Positions 1-11,172 of a stretch of 64,000 bases of DNA are shown here, piece by piece. Positions within the stretch are counted from its first letter, which is position 1, and the number at the start of each line of letters is the position of its first letter. Both the position numbers and the translations under genes were made by a program. Under the pieces are notes generated by a model. That model was not told where the DNA came from and made no database searches. It saw only the letters and a program-made list of their open reading frames with translations. The stretch comes from Pseudocercospora fijiensis CIRAD86 (Eukaryota; Ascomycota; Dothideomycetes; Mycosphaerellales; Mycosphaerellaceae), in assembly GCF_000340215.1 (NCBI RefSeq), contig NW_006921536.1, positions 570,886 to 634,885 of the forward strand. Direction: 5' to 3'.

Positions 1-977
1 AAAATATACGCTACCTTTACGGGCTTGATCTTATTAGCTACCCTCGTATATAGGGTATATATACCAACCGCTCGTAATACTCGAGCCCTCTCTCTTAAAC
101 GTTAGGCCCGGAGATTAGCGCAATAGAACAGCGCGTAAACTTTATTAGAAGTCTCCTTAAGTCGGTAGGTATATAGCTAGTGATCCTAATTTATAATTCC
201 GGCGAAAACGTTAGATTCCTAATAATACCCCCGGGGTAGCATTAGCTCGGCGCTCTAATTAGTTAGTTCGGATTCGGGCTCGGGTAGATCCGCTTCCGGC
301 GGCGATGCCTACGATAGCATTATTACCGAGATTCATATACTAGGTTGTCGTTACCGGGTTATTATACTCGCTATCGCTTCGAGCATTCGCCTCCTTAGTA
401 TAGAGCCTAGAAACTAGCCTTGTCGTACGGAGCGGCGCACCTCTAGATATAACCTATTTAAGCTATATTAACTTATAGCGCAGATTGCCGGTCTTACAAC
501 CGCGCTATAGCGTTTCCCGAAGAGCGCTTAGAAGCAGTAAGGATATCCTCGTAGGACTTGTAGCTAGTGTTTCCGACATAACTAGTAAATACGACTCGGT
601 TGCCCTTCTAGTTAGCGATAGTTCCTTCCTAGGAGCTATCGTCGTAGTTGCGCTAGATACCCCGGGTTATACGAGACTATAGTCGACCTAGAATAATTAG
701 CGTGTTCGGGTTAGCGGCAATCTAGAAGGTAAAGGAAAAGCATATACCGAAAGCGTCTACTATAACATTATAGTAGGTACCTACTAGCGCAACCTCCCTA
801 TTTACTCCCTATATACTAAGGGAAATATCTCTGTTTATTAGCAGTCGGAGCTGTTTAGCCTAGCGCTTACTTATAATAAGTAACTCTAAACTATTATTAA
901 GTATTGCTAGCAACTGCTAGCTATAGCTTCCGATAGTAACTTAAATATAGATAGCGGGAACGACAGTAAAGGAACGG
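1..977. repeat. RIP-mutated repeat DNA, unresolved
   Basis: No usable reading frame is present. The stretch is rich in TA and poor in CA and TG while CG stays common, which is the pattern left by RIP. A palindromic CCCCCGGGG motif at 221-244 recurs four more times in this repeat block. The short open frame at 485-682 has no recognisable domain and is taken as chance. The sequence is probably part of an older element cut by the window edge. Confidence 0.6.
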
Positions 978-2986
978 GTAACTGCGGAAAGGTCTACATT
1001 ATTAGGGATAGAGTAAAGTTCCTTAGGTCGAGGAGGTCCTACTCGACCGATTTGTTAGCTAGTAAATCGGACAGCCTTAATAGAAACTAAAACCGAAGCA
1101 GAGTTAGCATTATTATTATCCCCTCGGCCTATCTCCTTAATCCCCTCTTCGTTAGCATTATCGATAGTCTCCTAGCTCTCGTAGGTTACTAATTCGCCTT
1201 CTACTAACTCCTAGGCCCCTAAAAATTTAGGAAGGAACTATAGGGAAGAGACGTCGATATAGTCCTCTCGCCCCTATTTACGTCGGAGGGCTACAAGGTC
1301 TTTTATAAAGGTAGCATCGTTAGGAATCCGGCTCTAGAACAGGTTAGTAGGCAAACCGTATACTAGAAGCTCCCCTATAAACACGTTAGACTTAAGGTCT
1401 AGGAACTATAAAGCCTAGAAGAGAGCATTTGCCTTTGTGTCGTAAGAGTTAGTAGGCCCGGCGCTATACTTCTTTATATACCTATTAAAGCGAAAGCTCT
1501 TTAGGTCGGCTAACTTTCGTTTATAGGCCGGCGGGTTAGCTAGGCCTAGGGTACTACTAAGGTCGGTAGTAGTATCCTCTATATCGATATCTAGAGTTTC
1601 TAGTACCTCCGGAGTAGCTATACTAGCTCGGGTTGTACGGTCTTTAGCTGTCTAGAGTGTCTTAGTCTTAGCGACTAATTCTCGCTATTTCTTAGCCTTG
1701 TTAGCTGCCTGCTTCTTAAGTATCCTAGTAGGGGCTGCCGTACTAGGGCGGGTAGGGTTCTGCGGGCTCTTACCCTTGCCCTAGGACTAGGTTTAGGACG
1801 ACTAAGTTTAGGACCTTGTAGTAGCGTAGACATCTATACTATTCTTAGTAACCGCGTAAATATTAGTAACTGCGTCCGGGTCCTAAGACACAAAGTTGAC
1901 TTTAATAGGCTTAGTAGTACTATTACTGCTCCGCTCCTTAACCTGTTTTACCCTAACCTTCTAAGTTTCTCGTTTAGTAATAGCGGCGAGGGTACTGTTC
2001 CTAGTGTCCTTAAACTCGATCTTGCTACTATACTTCTTCTCTAGAAGACTCCTAAGTTAAGGCAGCTTCGGAGCTCTGCGATCCTACTCGAAGTTAATCT
2101 TATCGCCGGTATCGGTATAGTAGAACCGACTATTTACTTATATAACGAGCTTCCTCTTAAGAAGCTCCTTCTAGATAGGGCAGTCTAATTGAATATATTT
2201 AAAACCGCCGCACATCTAGCACTTGCTATCTAAGTCAGAATAGATCTTCCGTATAGCGTAGACGTTAACTAAAGGGGCCTTAGGGTAGTTAGGATCGGAG
2301 ACCTAGTAGACTAGTAGTATATCCTTTAGTATACTAGCATTAAGGACCTCCCTAACTCGCTATAGTGCTTTCGCATTAAGGTTGAGCTAGGCTAGGGATT
2401 TAGCTAAGTCCGCAACGTCCTAAGAATGCTTAGTAATAGTAGGAGTTACGGTACTAGGACTACTTTGCGATTTAGGAAGAAACTTAGGCCCTCTAGTTCC
2501 CGAGGCATCGTTCCTTACCTAGGCTAGGTTATTCCGGTCCTCGCCGTAAATGAACTTCTTTGCGTTAGCGGAGCTATTAATATCGTCCTTAATAGCCTCT
2601 AGGACCTCTTTATACTTCCTAAAGGTCTCGGGATTAGCTTCGCTAAGCTTATAGCGACGGAAGACACGCTTAGCCGTAGACTACGGCAACCCTTTAAGGA
2701 GTAGCCTCGTTCTCTAAGAATTCTCGAGGTCCTACTAGTCGATGCCGTCTGCTAACTTAACAAACTCGCGGACGTACTCCTTTAGGTCGTTATCTTCGGT
2801 ACGCCTCTCTATATAGAGGTTCTTAAGCTACGTACGACTACCTTTAATACGACGGCTATCGCGATCCCGATACTCCCTTATAAAGGCCTACTTAAAGACC
2901 TCCTAGTCGGCATTAGACTTGTCGTCCTTTTCTAGGTAGCTAACTAGGGTTCTAAGGGTTCGGTAAAGCTTAGTAATAGTAGTCCT

Positions 2987-3696
2987 TATAAGGGTTAGTA
3001 GCTAAGCAGTAAGAATGTATACGAAACTTCGAACTAAACTAAAGGGAGCACTAAATTAATATAGCTGCTATCTATATAAGACGAACTACGAAGAAAGGAA
3101 GAAGGGTGCCTTAGAGGGAGAGCCCCTTCCTTAGTATTCCGCCCTACGGCTGTCTAGCGCGTCCGACGCGTAAGCGTAAGTACGTATGTCCGCTATCTCG
3201 CAGCGCCGTTGTCTCCTAGCTAACTTACGTAGCGCGCGTATACGAACTCGTTTAACCGCTCTTAAGCAAATATGTTTCTCCTAGCTCTTCCCTACCTTCC
3301 GGTTCCTTCCTACTACTTGGATCTATCCTACGACTCTATATGTCTCGCTTGCTATCGTCCGTATATACGTACGCGTAGTTTAGTATAGTCCCGTCGTTCG
3401 TATATTAATATATAATGTATTATTCTACTATATACGGCCTCCGCGGGAGTCCCTAAGATATTACGTTATACGGCTAACTAGGCGACCTAGGCGTACTAGG
3501 CGTACTAGGCGTACTAGGCGTACTAGGCGTACTAGGCGTATTAGGCGTACTAGGCGTACCGGGCGTACTAGGCTAACTAGGCGACCTGCTTCGCTAGGGG
3601 CCCCTACTACTAAGGCAACTCAAATCCGATATTACTTTATAGTATAGCGGCTAGCTTATAGGACTTGTCGGTGCTTTCTAGGCAGCTACTATAATA
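2987..3696 (-). repeat. LTR (3' LTR of the minus-strand element)
   Basis: This is a 710-bp copy matching 9005-9714, with visible differences mostly C/T or G/A. It holds a 9-bp minisatellite (unit CTAGGCGTA, about nine copies, 3484-3585). The LTR boundary is set by the match to the other LTR, the TG...CA-type ends and the GTCCT target duplication. Confidence 0.93.
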
Positions 3697-3879
3697 GTAG
3701 CCCCCCCCTCGTTTTGCGCGGAGTTCCTACGACGCTAAAGGAGGTCCGTATACAATAGGTACTAGTATTCTTATCCTAGTTCGGGTCGGAGACCTTAATC
3801 TAAATTCTATTCGTACGCTTCTCGGAGAAAATGTTCCGGGATAGCTCCTTCTATTGTCGTATAGTCGGTATAGTCTCGT

Positions 3880-6800
3880 AGGAATTCCTCGATTACTTCG
3901 CGGGCGAAGATAATATAGCGTAGAGGTTCCTAGGTCGTATCCTCGTCCGAGTACCCCTTCTATTGTATCTCTCCCTACGGCCCGGGAGGATTGAGATTTC
4001 CGAAATTTGTATTACTAAAGCTCTATCCGATAATCGCCCGTACTGTACCTAAGGCAGATTCCGGCTCGTCTTCGGTCTAATCGGTAGCCTCGGTAGCTTC
4101 TAGTATCGGCGGGATGTCTTCGGGGTCCGCGATTTCTCCGGCGGTTCTTAGATTAATAACGTATTTAACCGGGTAAATGTTGAGATTTTCTAGGAGATCT
4201 AGTTCGTATACGTGTATACCGACTTTCTTTACAATCCGGAAGGGTCCTAGATTTTTCTAGTCGAGCTTTTTCGAAGGTCGGTTAGTTCTAATATATCGTA
4301 AGTCGAGGTAGACGTAATCTCCGACCTAGTAATCTAGCGCGGCGCGTCTACGCTAATTAGTATAGTGCTCGTATACTTCTTAGGTATACCTTATCTCGTC
4401 CTAGAGCTCTTAGTAGGTCTAGGCTATTTAAAGAGCGAAGGTATCGGCGTCTCTTTCCGGATCGTTTACCGGGGGCTCTAGTTCGATCTCTATTAGTTCT
4501 ATACCGGTTCGGGGGTAAAATCTAGTAGAGGCGTAGAACGGCGTAGTCTAAGTTATAGCCGACTCCTAATTATTGATAGTAAATTTAATAGAAGGCGTCA
4601 ATCTTAGCTAGTCGTTTTAGTAGTAATTGTAGAAGCACCTAATAATTTGCTCGATCTACGCGTTAGCCCGTTCGGTTTGCCCGTCGGTCTACGGGTAGTA
4701 AGCCGTTAAAAGGCGCGCTTAAATTTTCAATCGTTCGTAGAGGCGCTTCTAGAAACGGGTAACGAAATTCGGGCCGCGATTAGATACAATTGATTTAGGT
4801 AGGCCTATATCTTTCTATACGTCCCGGTAGAAGACCTAAGCCGTATTCTTTGCGGTTAGGCTGCGGGCATTTAATACCTTCTTACGTTTCGTAAGGCGGC
4901 AAACTACGACTAGCATGTTTTAAAACTAGAGGCCGTTAAAATCGGATCCTTTCGGTAGGCCTATAATGAAATCTATTAAAATGTATTGCTATAGTCGTAG
5001 AGGGACTTTAAGAGGTTTTAGTAGCCCTTACGGCTTACGCGTATCTACTTTCGCCCTACGGCATACTACGCAGTTCTTAACGAATCGGTCGATATCTCGG
5101 TATAGATTAGGCTAGTAGTACTACTTCCGGAGCTAAGACAATATCTTAGCTCGATCGGGATATACTATTCCGAGAGGATTGTAAGCGGAACGTATAATCT
5201 AGTCGCGTAAATCTTCGAAGTCCGGGACGTAGAGGGTATTTCTAAATATTGTACGGGGTACTCGCGGTAGAGTTCTACGGAGCTCGTACTCCGAGAGAGA
5301 AACGTTCTCGTATAACCGCTCCTCGTTCTATAAAGCTTAAATTAGACCTTTAGTAAAAGCGTCTTCGGCGTATACTATCGTAAGCTGCTATTCGAGCTAG
5401 GTAGGTTCGAGGAGGTCCTATGCTTCCTCTTCGCTTTCCTAGTCGCTATCTAAGCTTTCTAAACTCGTATCTTCGTCGTCCGAGCTATCGTCGTCTCTAA
5501 GAAAGGCGGGAGCGGCTATTAGTATAAAGGATACTACGAGAGGCTCTAGGCCGGTAAAGTCGTCTCCGAGGAGCTCGTATAGTTCCTAGCTAAGGTTATA
5601 CTCCTTAAGGATAGACTGTTCTTTACGCTACGGACCTCGATCTAAAGGCGAGTCTCCGTTACGCCTCGTAAGTACGTCGGCCTATAAGTTTGCTTTACCG
5701 GGCGTATACTAAATAACGAAGTTAAACCGGGAAAGAAACTTACTCTAGCGTACCTGCCTACGGCTAAGGATTTTGCTCTTAAGAAAATAGATAAGGTTCT
5801 TATAATCCGAGCTAACCTAGATCGGTAACTTAGAACCTTCGAGTTCCGGACGCTATTCTTCGAAAGCCTTAACGATTGCGAGGAGCTCCTTATCGTAGAT
5901 ATCGTAATTGTATTCCGTAGAGGACATTTTCTTAGAGAGGTAGGCTACGGGCAGCTACGCATCTTCTAGGGTCGTTCGTTAAAGGAGAACGGCGCTAGTT
6001 ATACCGTCGGAAGCATCGGTTTCTAGGCGCGTTTCTTTATCGAAGTCGAAGTACTATAGGATCGGTACGGTCGTAAAACTTTACCGTAACTAGTCGAAGG
6101 CTTCTTAATAGGCCGGTAACTATTTAAATTTGACGTCTTTCCGCGTAAGTGCCGTAAGTAAACGGGCGATTCCGCTAAAATTCCGTATAAATCTCCGGTA
6201 GAAGTTAGTAAAACCGAGGAAGCCCTAGACTTCTTTTACGTTTCGTAGCACTCCCTAGTTTAGAACGGCTTCGATCTTACCGGGATCTATTCGAATACCT
6301 TCTAAAGAGACAATAAGGCCGAGGAATTTCACCTCTTGCTTATAGAATTCGTACTTGTCGATATCGATATATAGTCCGGCTTCTACGAGTTTCTTAAGTA
6401 CCTTTTCGATATATTCGTAGTATTCCGCTTTCGTTTTGCTATAAATTAGGATATTGTCTATATACGCCGAGACGAAGGCGTCTAGGAATTCTTTAAGCGT
6501 ATCGTTAATATATAATTAGAACGTACTAGGTCCGTTACAGAGCCCGAACGGCAAGACTAGGTATTTAAAAAGGCCGTAACGGGTTCGGAAGGCTATTAAC
6601 TATTCGTCTCCCTCGGCAATACGGATCGCGTTAAAGGCGGCGATTACGTCGAGCTTAGTAAACTAGCGAGCCTTCGAAAGGCGTTCGAGCGTTTCGTTTA
6701 CGAGAGGGATTAGGTAGCGGTTCTTTTTCGTTAACGCGTTAAGGCCCCGGTAGTCTATATAGAAACGGAGACCTCCGCCGGGTTTCCGGATAAATATAAC

Positions 6801-8900
6801 TAGTACGGCTGCTTCGGAGGAACTAAGGCGGATAAAGCCCTTTTATAGGTTGTCTTCGAGGTATTTCTTTAGTACGAGGAGCTTATCTCGAGATATCGAG
6901 TAGAGAGGGCCGTACGGCGGCGGCTTACCGTCGATTAGCTCGATTTTATAGTCGACACCTAGCCGGTACGGTAGTAGAATATCGGCGTTCTTCTTCGAAA
7001 ACTAGTAGAGTCGGTGCTAATACTCTTTCGGTAGTTTCGTTCTTAGATCCGTTAGTTCTTCGTCGAACTTTCGGATAGCCTTCTCGATATCCTATATTAT
7101 TATAGCGAAGATCTAAGTACGTTTATCGCGGGCAAGACGCGAGAAGGCAGCCGCGCTAATAGCGAATACGGTACGATCTCGGGGAGTATCGGAGGTAGAA
7201 CTAGATTCGTTAAAGTAGTACTTAGCGTAATGCTTACTCGTAAAGGATAGAGATTCGGAGGCCTAGTCGATAACCGGGTTGTACTTTTTAAGCTAAGGAA
7301 GACTAAGAATAACGGGGTAAGTCTTCGGGAGTTTCGTAAGGAAAAACATAATATATTCGGTATACGGGCCGATAGTAATAGATAAGTAGTAGATCTAGGT
7401 TACCTTACCGGCGGCCGCGGTCGTACCGTTAAACATTTCTAACTCCCGAGCGTACGTAAGGTCTTAGAACGTTAAGCCGAGCTCTCTCGTATAGTCGTAA
7501 TCTATAAACGAGTAGCCGGTTACGCCGTTGTTAATAAGAGCTACAGTTTTTAATAATTTCTTTTGATTTCCTATTAACGTTTCTACTACGAAAGGCTAGT
7601 AGACTAACTCTTTCTCTATAGCCGAGCTAGAGAAAGGGAAGGTAGTAGTAGATACTCTTAGTTTTAGAACGAATGAACCTTATAAGCGACTATATATAAG
7701 GTTTAAGCTTTTCCCTAGCCGCTCGGAGTAGCGCTAGCCGATAAAGGCGTATCTAGAGTCGTAACATTCGCGGCGGCGACTCGCTATATCGTTAGCGTAT
7801 TTAGCCGGCCGACGAGAGACAGGCAGAGGCGAGCAATATATCCTTTTACTCTATAGTAGATATATTCTCCTACCGTACGGCGACGCTACTTCTCTTCTTC
7901 CGAAAGCTTACTATTTACTAGGGGCGCGCGTAGACGGGCGCCGAGCGAGGCAGCGCTTAAATCTATCGGATCGGCGGCAGGCTAGGCGCCTAGCGGTATT
8001 AGGGCTATAGCCGGAGCTAGTGCTAAGGCCGGCGTCTAAGCTGTCTATAACTTCGACGGTAGCGTAGCGAACGGCGACGTAAAGCGACCGGCATTCGTAC
8101 GGGCGCCTCCGCGGTTAGCGATAATTTTCGCGAAGTTTCGAGTCGTATTATCGATACGCGTAAGCAAGGCGTACAGTTCGGTAATGTTTAGATTCTCCGT
8201 ATCCTTATCGCGGACTTATAGCATTATTTCTTCGCTAAGGCCGCGTACTAAGATCTACTTAGCGACGTCCGGGGGGTATTCGGCGTACCTAATCTCGTAT
8301 TAGAAGGCGGTATAGTACTCTTAGTAGGTCTTATTCGCTTGCTTAAGTTTGTCTAAGTTTAGGCGCGTAGTTTGCTTACGGTCGGGGTCGCCGAAACTAG
8401 CGTCGAGGGCCTTCTAGATAGTAGCCGTTATAGTTGTTTCTATATTTTCTAAGAGGCTGCGGTAGGAATCGAGGGCGGAGCTACCGAGTAGAGAAAACAT
8501 AAATCCGGTCTTTAAAGCTTTAGTCGGATAGTAGTCGGCGTTAGCGAGAAAGCGGATCTTAACCTATATCTTAAACTCTTCGTATACTTTACGCTTACCG
8601 GTAAAGCGTTCGGGGTCGCTTAGCTTCTTACTCTTATTCGAAGTAGGTATAAATAGGTAAGAAGCGGGTACCGCGGCGCCTAGGCGAGTAGAGGCGAGCT
8701 ACGACTAGAGGCGGCCTACCTCGTCTTCTTTTTCCGCGATAGAAGCATTCGCGTTGCTAAGAGCCGTACTAAGGCTAGTACGGGAGACCGAGAGGAAACG
8801 AGTAGCATCTTTATAAGCCTTAAGCAGGTTAACGAGCAGTTCCGGGTCGGTAGCGTAGGCGTAATCTAGCTGTTCGCGCGTAGCGGGGATTTTATTCTAT
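3880..8900 (-). pseudogene. Decayed gag-pol of the chromovirus
   Basis: Reading the minus strand through RIP stops shows several domains. A retropepsin-like segment (ALINNGVTGYSFID, near 7500-7550) is followed by reverse transcriptase with [11 protein letters not shown] (about 6740-6775) and YIDNILIYS (about 6440-6465), where the second catalytic Asp of the YxDD box has become Asn. An RNase H segment lies near 5850-6050. The integrase core includes TDGQTERANA (about 4660-4690). A C-terminal chromodomain has KGYSDEDTT between two former Trp codons (about 3881-3973). Gag probably covers 8000-8900. Each domain is interrupted by TAG/TAA at former Trp/Gln codons, so the copy cannot make protein. 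Confidence 0.88.
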
Positions 8901-9004
8901 ACTAAGCTTAAAAAATCGGGTACGTCGTTAGGTCTTGTGTTTTAAATCTATTCGTCGGGCGTATCTATCTTAATAGAGGCGTTTTTTTTTAAGGCAGTTC
9001 GTAA

Positions 9005-9714
9005 TATAAGGGTTAGTAGCTAAGTAGTAAGAATATATACGAAACTTCGAACTAAACTAAAGGGAGCACTAAATTAATATAGCTACTATCTATATAAGAC
9101 GAACTACGAAGAAAGGAAGAAGGGTGCCTTAGAGGGAGAGCCCCTTCCTTAGTATTCCACCCTACGGCCGTCTAGCGCGTCCGACGCGTAAGCGTAAGTA
9201 CGTATGTCCGCTGTCTCGTAGCGCCGTTGTCTCCTAGCTAACTTGCGTAGCGCGCGTATGCGAACTCGTTTAACCGCTCTTAAGCAAATATGTTTCTCCT
9301 AGCTCTTCCCTACCTTCCGGTTCTTTCCTACTACTCGGATCTGTCCTACGACTCTGTATATCTCGCTTGCTATCGTCCGTATATACGTACGCGTAGTTTA
9401 GTATAGTCCCGTCGTTTGTATATTAATGTATAACATATTGTTCTACTGTATGCGGCCTCCGCGGGAGTCCCTAAGATGTTACGTTATACGGCTAACTAGG
9501 CGACCTAGGCGTACTAGGCGTACTAGGCGTACTAGGCGTACTAGGCGTACTAGGCGTATTAGGCGTACTAGGCGTACCGGGCGTACTAGGCTAACTAGGC
9601 GACCTGCTTCGCTAGGGGCCCCTACTACTAAGGCAACTCAAATCCGACATTACTTTATAGTATAGCGGCTAGCTTATAGGACTTGTCGGTGCTTTCTAGG
9701 CAGCTACTATAACA
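9005..9714 (-). repeat. LTR (5' LTR of the minus-strand element)
   Basis: This 710-bp partner of the repeat at 2987-3696 ends in ...ATAACA and is followed directly by the target duplication GTCCT. It carries the same 9-bp minisatellite at about 9503-9604. An open frame at 9426-9665 that reads as an Arg-Arg-Thr repeat is a by-product of this minisatellite and not a gene. Confidence 0.93.
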
Positions 9715-11172
9715 GTCCTCGTAAGGGACCGGACCTTATACTAGTCCGACTCCTCTTCGAGCCTATACTCGGCTAAGTTGTCCTTAAAGCGTTCTACGTA
9801 CGCCGTAGCGTTCCACCCTTCGAACAAAGGGTTCCTACTGCTTCCCGGCTCTAGCGGGCGACGCCTATTCTAACGGAGAAGGTTAGTTTGCCCTTAAATT
9901 ATCTTTATAACGATATTATAGAGGGCCTCGGGCGTAGAAGGCTCGACAGCCCCTAGTTCGATAGCGCTTATAACAACTAGTCGTCGCCTGATTTCTTCGT
10001 TAATAGGGTCCGGTAGGTTATTAGATTCCGAAGATTCCGCTAATTCGTAATACTCGCTTTCGCTAGAGCTTATTCGATTGTTATAAAGTAGTTAAAATAA
10101 AATACTATAGGAAAGTGTTTTTAGTATATATTGTAGGTTTGGTTTGTTTCGATGTTGCTATACGAGAAAATAGTATGCTAGGCTGTTTTCTTCTAATATT
10201 ACCCCTAGGATAGCATTAGAGTTTAGCCTCCTAGGGGTCGCCTAGATACCCCTAGGAGCTTTAATTTAGTAAATTTAGACAAAAGCCGCTCGGAGGAAGG
10301 AACTGCAATCTCTATTCACACCTAGATCCTAGAAACTAGCCACTTTACTAACTATCGTTATCTCCTTTAGCTAGGCGGGGGGGCGGGGACCTTCTTTTTT
10401 TTTAGTAGAAGGCTAAACACTATCCGAACGAGGCAGCGAATCCCGAAATAGTCTACCCGGTTAATAGGGGAACTACCTAGGCATCCGACCTGTAATCTAG
10501 AAATTGCTATCGTATAGATAGTCTTAGCAAACTAAGCAAGGCCGATAGGTAATTAATCTATTTCCTCCTTAGGCGGGCGGTAGCTTATCTCGAGTAAGCG
10601 GTACTAAATAGGTCTTCGACCCGGAGCCGAGTCCTTAGAAGCTAGCTATAGTTATAGACTAGGCCCTAAGCTATAACAGTCCTAAGGGTTTGTAGCTTTT
10701 CGGGGTTAAAGCGATGCCCTCGTTAAGAGGTTTCTCTGCTTGTCGTAACGGCCCCTTAAGATACTTTAGTATCGTCCGTATCGTAGGCTCTTATCGTGCC
10801 CTCGCTTCGGTTATAGCTATTCGTACCTAGAGACTACCTTTAATATACCCGAACCTGTTAGATATAAAGAGATAGCCCTACCTTCGGCTCTAATAAAGGA
10901 CGGAAACTAACACTACTACTACTACTTGTAGCAATAGTATAGGCTACCGAGGGTAATATAACTTATAGCAATATAGGCAGCTATATTTAGCAAGATAGGA
11001 TAACGAGACTGTCGCTTAGGCTAATAACTAGAGCCCTATAACATAGGCATTATAGAAGTGTAATATAAACAATATACTATACGAGGTTAATAATCTGTCT
11101 ACTCTATAGAAGGAGGCCTCTTATATAGGCTTAAAACTAGCCTATAGGTATAGGGCCGGTTACTAGCTAATA

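Larger units (their letters stand above)
2987..9714 (-). mobile_element. Ty3/Gypsy chromovirus LTR retrotransposon, complete but RIP-inactivated
   Basis: The element has direct terminal repeats at 2987-3696 and 9005-9714, both exactly 710 bp, beginning TATAAGGG (from TG) and ending ATAATA/ATAACA (CA). The 5-bp target duplication GTCCT flanks it at 2982-2986 and 9715-9719, and the uninterrupted site is seen in unit B near 13,180. A C-run just inside the left LTR (about 3701) is the polypurine tract of the minus strand, so transcription runs right to left. On the minus strand the decayed domains come in the order gag, retropepsin, reverse transcriptase, RNase H, integrase, chromodomain, as in chromoviruses. 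Many TAG/TAA codons stand at Trp and Gln positions. Confidence 0.93.
978..11172 (-). repeat. Tandem 3.45-kb unit A (dead gag element), split by a nested retrotransposon
   Basis: The unit runs 978-2986 and resumes at 9720-11172, about 3.46 kb once the insertion is removed. It is closely similar to the unit that follows directly at 11173-14626. On the minus strand a decayed Gag-like frame reads through both parts. Near 2180-2245 it keeps a zinc-knuckle pattern C-x2-C-x4-Y-x4-C, in which the histidine has become Tyr (CAT to TAT). Trp and Gln codons have become TAG. About 1 kb of non-coding sequence (10,100-11,172) precedes the gag start on the minus strand. No pol domain was found in the unit. 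Confidence 0.65.

Noticed and set aside
3481..3590. Possible CRISPR-like array from short regular repeats
   Set aside because: The repeat is a contiguous 9-bp minisatellite without spacers, inside a eukaryotic LTR.
9426..9665. 79-codon ORF with Arg-Arg-Thr repeats
   Set aside because: It is produced by the 9-bp minisatellite in the LTR and lies in RIP DNA.
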